From contig CM022669.1 of the NCBI GenBank assembly GCA_012295275.1, positions 16,416,172 through 16,480,171 of the forward strand: DNA of 64,000 nucleotides. The letters are read 5' to 3'. Shown here one piece after another: positions 1 to 11,620 of the stretch (position 1 is its first letter; the number at the start of each line of letters is the position of its first letter). The notes beneath the pieces are model-generated. The model was not told where the DNA came from and searched no databases. It worked only from the letters and a program-made list of their open reading frames with translations. The stretch comes from Chrysomallon squamiferum. Lineage: Eukaryota; Mollusca; Gastropoda; Neomphalida; Peltospiridae. The position numbers and the translations under genes are program-made.

Positions 1-17
1 ATATTATTATTATTATT

Positions 18-50
<33 letters not shown>

Positions 51-202
51 AATGATTTTGTAGTTTTTCTGTTAAAGTCATTCTGTAATAATTTAATTTT
101 CAAATACGTCAATTATTATATATGTGGATTGCTAATTTATTTACTTACTTAGAATCGTGGCGTGCTATTTTGAAAACGTTTATTCAAACAAAAAAGTAGA
201 AG

Positions 203-255
<53 letters not shown>

Positions 256-640
256 TAAATAGACGATCAGATAAATAAAACGATTCTGAAATAGTTTTTC
301 ATTCACATTATTAGTTTATCCTTATATTACATTTTCAGCCACATTCACTGCACTCGCGAACCCCATCCATGAATCCCAAACATTTTGCGCGCAGTACCAC
401 TTCCTCGTCTGACGTTCTGTTTCACGTTTACTCACACACTCCTCTTCATGGATTTACCTTTGAAGAAATCTGATTTTTATATCTTCTTTACCGCTCTTAC
501 CAGTGAAATATAGTATGTTTTATATTTTACTGTTAAAAACATATGGGTTTCTCATATTAGTGAAACAGATTCGCTCAATTAATTAAATAACACCATTCAT
601 TATTTTATCAATTTTTTTATTTGTAGCTTTTACATAAGCA

Positions 641-675
<35 letters not shown>

Positions 676-1580
676 GAGAAAGAAAGAAAGAAATCATTCA
701 GTGATATCGTATACAAATATACAAAAATATATTTTAAAAATGACCTTTTGAAGGTTAATTTCGTGCCAATATAATTTTTTATAAACATTTTAGTATCAAA
801 TACATGTATACAGAAGAAACAGTCGTCATAATTATTTTAAATCATCATTATTAAGAAATGTCTTTTCTTTTTTCTTCTATTGTTAACCGAATGGATGCTA
901 CGCAGTTACCACAGATTCCTCTGTGACGTAATAACAATTGAAAACGTCATAAGTTACCATCGAATTTTAAGAAATGCCGCAGTGATACATGTACACTGTT
1001 CTAGAAGCGGTTTATATATTGCAGTAAGTGGTTTGGTGGTTGTAAAACAGGACATCGCCATTATGGTCTTTATATTTTTTTCGAAAAAAAAAAAAAAAAA
1101 AAAAAAATGAGTGAGATTGGTGGGATATACAGAATAGATCTCTATGTAGTACGTGTGCATTTATGCTAAATTCCTTATGAATAGTAATACTGTTTGCTAA
1201 ATGATAATATTTATATGCTGTCATCATTATTATTGTCATCGTCTTCATTATTATTATTATTATTAAAACGTTCTCTTGTGTTACGAATATCAATATATAT
1301 ATTAGGCAGTTATATTAAAGAAATCAAAACAAGAAATTCTTAAAATTTTTGTTAATTGAACTGACAGTATAAAAATAAAATTAATAGAAAAAAGGTTTCT
1401 GATATATTATGACACAATTCTAAGCAAAAACAATTATTATTCGCATTCACACAATCATACCGAGTTTCCTCAGTTCGAAATAAAACTGTTAAAATCCAGA
1501 ATAGCAAGCTAAAATTAAATGGCACAAAAACGACATGAGATAGTTTAATTTAATTCTGTTGAATTCCAGGATTGTTTAAG
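1..1580. other. Intergenic, microsatellite-rich
   Basis: No gene seen. It holds a (TTA)n-(TTG)n array at 3-50, an (AAT)n array at 203-255, a poly(A) tract grading into GA/GAAA repeats at 645-691, and a poly(A) run at 1084-1107. The short frames here run through these repeats and carry no recognisable domain. The last part, 1540-1660, is the probable 3' UTR and downstream flank of the amine oxidase gene on the minus strand. Confidence 0.7.
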
Positions 1581-1581
1581 T

Positions 1582-1587
1582 TTTATT
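1582..1587 (-). promoter_or_regulatory. Candidate polyadenylation signal of the amine oxidase gene
   Basis: The minus strand reads AATAAA here, about 75 nt downstream of the amine oxidase stop codon. This is the first canonical hexamer found after the stop. AATAAA is common by chance in AT-rich DNA, so this is a likely assignment, not a proven one. Confidence 0.45.
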
Positions 1588-1660
1588 TTACGAAAATGTT
1601 TTCTTTTCACAGACGAATACAGTGGTCCGCTGTACACACACACTCACTCCTCCGCAGACC

Positions 1661-2525
1661 TCAGTAGAACCCACTGCCTTTCCGTTTACTGTGCAAAACA
1701 GCATCCGGGTTTTTCTTAAGCTCTTCGTCATAATTCGCCATTCTGGCTACGCAGTCAACTCCTGCAGGATTTCCATATCTGTCGACAACGACTCCTTCCG
1801 AAATCTTCTTCTTCTTCTTTAGGTTGATCCTAATGGCGTCGCGTGAGCTCATGGAAGGACATTCTTCGAAGTAGTTGTAGGGAAGTAGTACAAATCCTAT
1901 ATGTGCGCCAACTGTAGGAGTAACGGGAAGATCCTCGGTATGCGGGATGTGATATATTCCTGTAGAAATCCACATCACTAGGTCCTGTTAAAAGACAAAC
2001 AGTTTAGTAAATATATAAATCAGTCATAGTTACGAAAAATGTATTTAATATTATGGACAATATAATTTAATGTATTACAGTTAACTGCACTGTAATAACA
2101 AATTATAATGTGAGTGAATTTTAATGAACAAACCACAGTACGGTTACAAACAACACAACAGCAGATCGAAATACAGAATATACAACACAACATAACAAAT
2201 ACCTCATCAGTTATGTTATCATTATCTTGAATAAATTTGTCGAAGGAAACGGTGGGATTGCTGTTATCAAACATGGCGTAACAGGAACTGCTGCCGAATT
2301 CATCGTCCTTGAATTTTGTAACAGCCATTTGGTACCTCGCCCACGACACCGCCATTTCATTGCCGTCGTTTTCAGGAAGTTTCTGTTTCGACATTCCAGT
2401 CATGTGAATCCTGTTTCAAAATAATTGATATCTTTAGTGAGAATTAAAAAATATTTATGAGAATGCAAAAAGGGTGATAGTCCTCAATTTAAACAAGATC
2501 AAAATTTCTTTATGCGACATAAAAA

Positions 2526-2586
<61 letters not shown>

Positions 2587-4616
2587 GCAATAACAATAGC
2601 AATAACAATTGTCATTGTGACAGATGTATCTTCGCAATATTACTGATTTTGACATACTTACTAATAAAGCGTTGATGTTAATTTAAAATTTTAACACAAA
2701 CTTTAGCTATCTCAACATTCTCACCTGTAAGCTCTGGGAACTCCAAATTTTGTCTTGTGTTTGTCGTTGTGGATGATGTGATACCTCGGATTATCAAAGT
2801 TAAACTTGTAGGCTGCTTGCACTTCTGATTCCTTGAGATTTCGCCTGAAGAAAATCTGCGAGTACGTGTCACCAGGAATTCCAGAATTCGGTTCGTTGCT
2901 CACGCTTTCTGTATCGATGTCCAGCGTCTCGTATCTGTTCTTTGTGCCAAGAATATCGACATCAGCTTTCCAGTGGAAGAGGTGATGGTGAATGTTCCCA
3001 ACAATGTTGTTGTGCAACTGGAAGCCGTAGTGACTTTTCCTGTCGTTGTATATCGTAGTGTAGATGTAGCCAGTGGAGAGAGTGCGGACCTCCAAGGCAC
3101 CACTCTCATGGAAGACGAAATCCACGACGTAGTCGTAGTTCACTATTGTCAGGATTGTTCTCAGGATGAGTACAATGTCGGACAGACCAGAATAAAACCC
3201 TCCTTCGCCCTCAGAGTATGAAAGATGTCTTCTCAGTGGGACTCCAGTGTCCTGTTCAAATATGCAAATGGACTTATCCAGGATGATGGGATCCTTTGAT
3301 ATTTCACCAACGTACGTTGTTTTGATGAAAGTAGCAGATTCTGGACAGTCCGCGCCCGGAACCAGCGCCTGCGCATGCGTTCCTATTAAAGCTCCACTGT
3401 CGACAAATTCCGGCTGTCTCGGAGTGGAGCTGTATCCGGAATAATAAACAGCTATTTCTTGAAGGCTGATCTCGTACGCGATCCTTTCTCCTGCAAAACG
3501 AATATCAAATAACTGAGGGCCCGTCAAAGTGGAGAGTCTAAAATCGAAACTCCACTGAAGATACTCCACGTGTCGGTGTTTAATGCTGTAGCGCTTTCCA
3601 TCTGGTTCAACAGATTTGGGCGGCCTCTGAGGTTTGTCTGGAACGGGTTTCCCTCTTCTGTTTAGTGTCGAAAACAGGTTTTCACTGTACGAAGGGTATT
3701 TTACACTTGATTTCTTTACTGACGTAGAATTGTAACCAGTTATTAATTCTTTGAGAGAAGGATATTCTTTACCTCCGTAAACGATCTTCTCGAAAAAATA
3801 TTTTGACGGATCTGAGCTGTCTGTATTGACCAGGACTGAAAAGCCCACTGGATGAAGACTGTAGTATTCCACCTGCTGCATAGCCTCCAGCCATATCTTT
3901 CTAACATTACTCTTGAGAATAGCTGTCGATATAGGAGATGGATAAAAAACCAAACATTTATCTTCGCAGTTAGTGAAACTAGCACCATAACTTTCTTTAA
4001 GAATGAATCCAATTTGTTTGTCCAGAGGAATTAAGATGTAATCATTATAAGCACTGTATTCCACACCACCGAGGGGCCTGTGTGCGTAGGGTACGGGGTT
4101 TTTGCGGTACTTTGAAACAAGCAGTTTATGATAAGTTGGCTTGGGGAGAGGACCGACGACATATTCCTCCACAACCGCAGGATTCTGGTCGCCACGAAAA
4201 ATCACGAGTCTCGCTCGACGGTCCGGTTTCTTGCCTTTGTTGTCAAGGTAACTTAGAACGTCTGACTTCTTCGGAGGAAAGTAATCGTACGTGTATATGT
4301 AGCTGGAATTCACTCTAGCTTTTTCCGGCGTTTCCAGTCTAGGATCTGCCACGCTGTATATGTATTCCTGAATGCCTTTGATTTCCGAAGCAGTCAGGTC
4401 GTCGAAGACGCTCGGATCTTCAGACTCCGTGAGATCTATCACAGAGTTACCTCCCCCGCAAGGTTTCGCTGTCGTCCTTTTGATTATGCTGTCCTTGAAG
4501 ATTGTAACAGCTGCTATGGTAACAATTAATCCAAACGAAAGAAAGGCCAAAAAGATTGTTGCACAGCGCCATCTGCCGATGCTTCGGCGATATTTTTCGT
4601 GGATGGTTTCAGTCAT
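1661..4616 (-). CDS. Membrane-anchored copper-containing amine oxidase (topaquinone), 3 coding exons
   Basis: Coding exons are 4616-2725, 2410-2203 and 1984-1661 (about 807 aa). Introns are GT-AG, and the reading frame joins exactly (phases 2 and 0). The family deaminates primary amines to aldehyde, H2O2 and ammonia. Visible features: a single hydrophobic anchor at about residues 18-40 after a basic N-terminus (type II membrane topology inferred); catalytic-base motif VDSG with Asp about 406; topaquinone motif NYDY with precursor Tyr about 494; copper ligands His about 543 and 545 (HHH), with the third at about 712 in HIPHTED. A probable disulfide joins Cys 424 and 451, and N-glycosylation sequons lie at about 103 and 296. 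The catalytic set is complete, so the enzyme should be active; length is near the family's roughly 750 aa plus the anchor. The start at 4616 is chosen because a splice acceptor lies 7 nt upstream. Substrate preference (diamine or monoamine) cannot be told. The last exon contains a lysine run encoded by (AAG)n. Confidence 0.95.
1985..2202 (-). other. Amine oxidase intron 2 (218 bp)
   Basis: The donor is GAG|GTATTT and the acceptor is TTTTAACAG|GAC. The join gives ITDE-DLVMWISTG, matching the family's conserved segment before the third copper histidine. The intron is phase 0. Confidence 0.9.
2411..2724 (-). other. Amine oxidase intron 1 (314 bp)
   Basis: The donor reads CAG|GTGAGA and the acceptor ends in GAAACAG. 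Removing the intron restores an Arg codon and continues ...RAYRIHMTGMS in frame, which fits the family. The intron contains an (AAT)n array at 2527-2586 on the plus strand followed by AATAGC/AATAAC variants. Confidence 0.9.
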
Positions 4617-4640
4617 TGTCTTCCTAGACGAGAAAACAAA
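4617..4640 (-). promoter_or_regulatory. Splice acceptor just upstream of the amine oxidase start codon
   Basis: On the minus strand a pyrimidine-rich run ends in CGTCTAG at 4624, followed by 7 nt and then the ATG at 4616. This implies a 5' UTR intron and a non-coding first exon further upstream (higher coordinates). The frame remains open to an ATG at 4703, but that 29-residue extension crosses the acceptor and looks non-coding. Confidence 0.6.
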
Positions 4641-6560
<1,920 letters not shown>

Positions 6561-6564
6561 AGTT

Positions 6565-6635
6565 CTTACCCGGTCATCTAGGTTTACACCGAGAGAGAAA
6601 TTTAGTGTGTGTGTTTAACAGCTGATTGGCCAAGC
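6565..6635 (-). promoter_or_regulatory. Candidate promoter / non-coding first exon for the amine oxidase gene
   Basis: On the minus strand a CCAAT box (GGCCAATC, CCAAT at 6629-6625) is followed about 55 nt later by a strong donor-like site, CCGG|GTAAGAAC, with the exon edge at 6570. It lies 1.95 kb upstream of the acceptor at 4624. Orientation and order fit a promoter and 5' UTR exon, but the CCAAT-to-donor distance is short and no TATA box or transcript evidence is available. Confidence 0.2.
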
Positions 6636-6860
6636 TGGTCAAGAGCTGTACGGGTTTGTTTGTTCGGCGGATACCCCTTGACCCGTTCAAGATAAAGAAA
6701 AGACGAAGTGCTATTTTGTAAACGTTACTAATAGAAAGACGTCGCAAACGGATACTTTTAGTTAATATGGGTTTGAAGCAATTTCGAGTAGTGTCGGTGA
6801 ACTTTTTTTTTTTTATATTATTCCCGTTCACGAAACTGTTCCTATTGAACACTGTTTGTT

Positions 6861-6997
6861 TTATTTATTTATTTAGCACTTATTTAATTTAATTTAATTT
6901 AATTAATTAATTAATTAAATTTTTTAAATTATTTTTAAAAATATTTTTATTTATCATATTATTTATTTTATTTTATTTTATTTATTTATTTGACTTT

Positions 6998-7028
<31 letters not shown>

Positions 7029-7045
7029 TATTTGTTTATTATCTG
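6861..7045. repeat. (TTTA)n/(TTAA)n low-complexity region
   Basis: Imperfect ATTT and AATT tetranucleotide repeats, almost free of G and C, read directly. Confidence 0.9.
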
Positions 7046-7214
7046 TTTGTTTGTCTGCACTTGTCTGCATATGATTCACTGAACTTGGCAGGCAAACTAT
7101 GTCGTTTAAAACAATCTTGAGATGTCATATTTGAAATCATTTTAAACAGTTTACTTTGGAATGGCGACACTCTTCCCTAAATGATATATTATGTAAATCT
7201 CGTTTGTATATTCA

Positions 7215-7294
7215 TATACATACATACATACATACATACATACATACATACATACATACATACATACATACATACATACATACATACATACAAA
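7215..7294. repeat. (CATA)n microsatellite
   Basis: About 20 uninterrupted CATA units, followed by CAAATA variants. The same tetranucleotide recurs at 24466-24605 and 30164-30940. Confidence 0.97.
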
Positions 7295-7355
7295 TACAAA
7301 TACAAAAGTAATTTTAAAGAGCTATTACTGATATATTTTCTATTCCTGTTATAAC

Positions 7356-7394
<39 letters not shown>

Positions 7395-8469
7395 ACTCTT
7401 GAATTTTCATAAAGAAGTTTTATTGGCTTATGTAGGAGACACAAGGAAACAAAATGACTGCTTGTATTTTAAAGGTATACGATAATTCATTTTCCAATTT
7501 ATTTATTTATTTATTTATTTATTTATTATTATTATTTTATCGAATGAGAGACAACACCTCAAAATCATTCCGTATTTCATAATTATGAAATTATTAATTT
7601 AAAAAAAATTAAGTTCCAAAAATAAACAAAACAGACTGAGTCGACGTAAATACTTTAAAACTGACGTACCGACAGAAGTTACTTCCCTTCGAAGAATTTT
7701 ATTTTCCTCCACAGATTTATTTATGATTTTATTCACTAAATTTTATTTATTTGATAAATATTTTATATCTCTCGCAGAACAGAATATATATTTTACAAAT
7801 TTTATGACTTCTTTTATTACGAATTAAAAACGCTTTTAAAATATTATCATTAAATCTTTAAACTTTATCTACTATAACAACGTAATATGCACATCATTCA
7901 GGATGGTATGAATCGTTTATGAATAAGGATTATTTTTAGCTTGTTCTCAAACAGAAAAAAACCCAAATCAAAATAGTTCTGTTATGATTAAATTTTTCTT
8001 CTTTTATGTGTAATGCTTAAAACATATTTTGATATAAAACATATTTACATGTCACTAAACTGATGTCGAGATATTCCAGTTTTGCTAGCTAAAGTCTGAC
8101 GTTATGAATTCATTATAATGACAGTTATAACTGTCACATTGTTCAAACTGACGTTTATTCGTTTCTTTTTGTTAATATTAAGTCCCTCATTTCTGCCCAT
8201 TTCAAGGCTGTTTCTCGCGTCACTTACGCTGACGTAACTCGATAGTAACGCAGTTAGATGAGAAATCTAAATCGACATATGTCATGGGCAGGTTCAGTTT
8301 CGTTTCATAATTCATCGAGTATTTGCTTACGTCACTGCTGGTAACAGATGTTTATTTAATTTGTTTCTCCACTAAAACAAAAACTATGTACTTGTTTTGT
8401 CTCAGTATCGTTATTGTTGTTGTTGTTGTTGTTGTTGTTACCATTATTATTATTATTATTATGTTATTA

Positions 8470-8502
<33 letters not shown>

Positions 8503-9980
8503 TGTTGTTGTTGTTGTTCTTCTTCTTCTTCTTCATATCATCACCATCATCATCATCATCATTATCGCCATTATCATTTTCATTACAAGAACATCGCTAC
8601 CAGTACCATCAATATATTTCCATGTGTCAAGTATTAGAAAAAGAATAACTGATTACGAGGAAAAAATTGTTTTTCTGTGACAAGCGTTATGGCCCTTTTG
8701 TTTCTAATACTGACATTGTCTTTACTTCTTCCGTTTGTTTTCTTCCTGTGAATCACATCAATAAACCTTTTTCTTTTTCAATTATATACTTGCAGGCTTC
8801 CCGAAAATATACAGAAGAAAAGAGATTTTCTAAACGACAAAAAGCTTGATTAAAGGTACTACTTTATGACCGTCTTTTTTTTTTCTTCTTCTTTTTCATA
8901 CTGACACAATTAAACACAGAAAGAAAATGAAAAAAAAAAAAAAAAAAAAAAAACCCCACTAATTCTTTTTAGAACGGATTTTACCAGTAAAAAAACTAAA
9001 TCTTTACTTTGATAAATGTTTGGAGACAGAGCGGAGATCAACATGAATGAAGAACAACAAAAAGCTTTTAAGAAAAATCGAATATCATTAATCCGATTTT
9101 CTTTTCGTCTTTTGTTTAAGAAATCACCGATCGGTAATCATAAAAGATCTTTGCGTGATGCGTAGACTGTTTTAATTACCGGCTGTGAACATTTGCAAAA
9201 CATTATTAAGAAACGCAGACAGCTGTTTGAGAGATTCTTTTCTTCAACAGCATATTGAGGTAATAAACCATTTTATAAATTAAAACGAAGAAAAAAAATA
9301 CGAAAGTAAATACGAAAAATAAACGAAAACGGAATAAAGGTTCTCGTCTTAAGAGAATAAATACTAACGTTTATCGCCTTGAGGTTAGAAGATTTTAATA
9401 CGGAATTTTTATTTTTTATTTTTTTTTTTTTTAATTTGGTTGCATTAATGTTATTAGAACAATAATAAAATAAATGAATAAGAACGAAAATACTAATTAA
9501 ATTATCAGAAATTGAAATAAAAAAGATTAATATGTTTCTGGGAATTTTCGTTTTTGTTACATTACCGTTTGTATCAGAATTTTGTGAATGTGGATCATCA
9601 GATGTACGAGACGTTATTATTATTATTATTATTTTTATTATAAAATTGTTTATTTGAACTGTCAGAAATAAATGAGAGACAAATTTCTAATTTAAAATCT
9701 TAGTGAAATTGATGAACCACATATTGCGCAATACTTCTAACGTGAGACGACGCTGAAATGGTTCCGCTGAATGAAACGTCTATTTCTGATTTACTCTCAT
9801 TGTCAGATTCTCTTTGATCTCTTACCGATTCTGCCGATCCATCTCTGAATTCAAAAATGATTATTAGATTTTAAAAGAAGAATTATTTTCGTCTTGGTTA
9901 TTAATTAACCTCAGAAGATATTTATATAATTTAATATTTTTATGGCGTTTATGAAATTATTTGTACTTTGGTCTGGCTTT
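7295..9980. other. Intergenic, no gene seen
   Basis: It contains poly(A) at 7361-7391, (ATTT)n at 7496-7528, a compound trinucleotide block at 8412-8575, and poly(A) at about 8931-8953. The remainder is unique-looking AT-rich DNA without a recognisable domain. Confidence 0.65.
8412..8575. repeat. Compound trinucleotide microsatellite (GTT-ATT-CTT-CAT)
   Basis: Successive blocks of GTT, ATT, GTT, CTT and CAT triplets. All three plus-strand frames stay open as homopolymeric amino acid runs, which are artefacts of the triplet repeat. Confidence 0.95.
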
Positions 9981-9982
9981 GA

Positions 9983-10001
9983 CTCTCTCTCTCTTTCTCA
10001 T

Positions 10002-10065
<64 letters not shown>

Positions 10066-10102
10066 CTCCCTCCCTCCCTCATCCCTCCTCTCTCTCTCTC
10101 TT
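9983..10102. repeat. (CT)n with CCCT/CCT variants
   Basis: A polypyrimidine tract on the plus strand: CT repeats that change to TCCC-type repeats at about 10060-10090. Confidence 0.95.
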
Positions 10103-10402
10103 TTGATTATTACAAAAAAACTGTGTAAAAACTTTGTTTTAGAAATATTTTTCAAAATAAATCTGCCTGTAATGCTATGTTATATGATAAAAAATATTTT
10201 CTTCAAGATGCTTGTCTAGTCCGTACCTATGTATGAAATATAAATCTGAATATTTAATACAAAATTTGTACTATAATGACGGAAATTAAAAGATCTAATT
10301 GAAACCAGTATAAAAATACCTAAAAATAGATAGAAAAGAAATGTGAAAATCCCAGTCCAGAAATGATAAAAAAGATAGAAAAAAAGTTGTCCCTTTATCT
10401 AA

Positions 10403-10404
<2 letters not shown>

Positions 10405-10454
<50 letters not shown>

Positions 10455-10486
10455 CACTGAATAGGAAATTTCCTATTCAGTGTTAT
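10405..10486. repeat. (AT)n tract joined to a perfect 36-bp palindrome
   Basis: An (AT)n array at about 10405-10453 runs into a perfect inverted repeat at 10451-10486 with no spacer. The arms are ATAACACTGAATAGGAAA and its exact complement, centred between 10468 and 10469. It could extrude as a cruciform together with the AT tract. Confidence 0.93.
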
Positions 10487-10794
10487 GTATTTTATTGTAA
10501 AGTTATCCAAAAATACGTTGACGATAACAATTACCTTTATAATGATTAATAGTTAAATCCCATTCAAAAAAGAATATTTAATAGGCACAGTCTTTCAAAG
10601 ATATGTAAACATCGTGAAATATTTACCTAACATATAGTCTTAACAACTGCCACGGAAGATTTCAATGCTTTACCGTTAACAATGAATGACGTCAACAATA
10701 CAGTGACTTCATAATAGCGTTTCTTTCTGAAACGTTTTTCTGTGAGCATTTTAAAAGAAGGAATTGTGAAGTTAATGAATTTATTTATTTAAAT

Positions 10795-10930
10795 ATTATA
10801 TTATATTATATTATATTATATTTATAATATTATATTATATTATATTATATTATTAGTATATTATATTACTGTTATATTACTATTATATTATATTATATTA
10901 TATTATATTATATTATATTATATTATATAA
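10795..10930. repeat. (TATTA)n pentanucleotide repeat
   Basis: TATAT/TATTA pentamers with a few variants (TACTG, TAGTA) over about 135 bp. The sequence is highly self-complementary. Confidence 0.93.
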
Positions 10931-11086
10931 TTTCTCAGATTAGCCCCTTGATAATCGTTTGATTTAAAAAAGGAAATCTTGTTGATCGATTGTACCCCGC
11001 AGCTCCTAAAAACCTTTATAATGCTAAAAGATCACTCCTGTTATTAAAGTTCTGTAGTTATACAAATGAAGTTGTATTTTAACTAA

Positions 11087-11087
<1 letters not shown>

Positions 11088-11164
<77 letters not shown>
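11088..11164. repeat. (CT)n microsatellite
   Basis: A pure CT dinucleotide array followed by TG-rich sequence. Confidence 0.97.
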
Positions 11165-11167
<3 letters not shown>

Positions 11168-11620
11168 GTGTGTGTTTGTGTTTATAATTAAATCCCTGAC
11201 TGTAATATCAAATTTCGTAACACTAACTTAATTTACTATATGAAATTAATTTAATTCAGTTTATTTATTAGATCTAAATATCATACACATCAAGACTAGC
11301 AATTACTGCAGAAAGTGAGGCCACTGTGATCTGGACACTGACTTAACAGGAATCTATTTTTAACTAACAAAACTGCACTGTCATTAGAAATCTTTCGAGA
11401 TACTTCTAAAATTAGCTGGAACGCAAAAGTTACAATAAAATATCTTCACAGAAATAATTCCTCTTTGTAGAAGTGCATTTCAAAGAAAGCTTTTGATTAT
11501 AAAAATGTGTAACAGTCACGGGAAAAAAAAAAGAGGTAATTTTCAATTAATGTGAACATCAAAACTGTAAAATTTAAGATTTTTTTTTATATATATTTTG
11601 TTTTTACAAATATAAACTGA
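11165..11620. other. Intergenic unique sequence
   Basis: AT-rich sequence without a repeat array or a recognisable gene, between the (CT)n array and the GTAAA satellite. Confidence 0.6.

Noticed and set aside
6574-6852. 92-aa minus-strand open frame near the putative promoter
   Set aside because: No recognisable domain, low-complexity lysine run from poly(T), and it overlaps the CCAAT/donor candidate.
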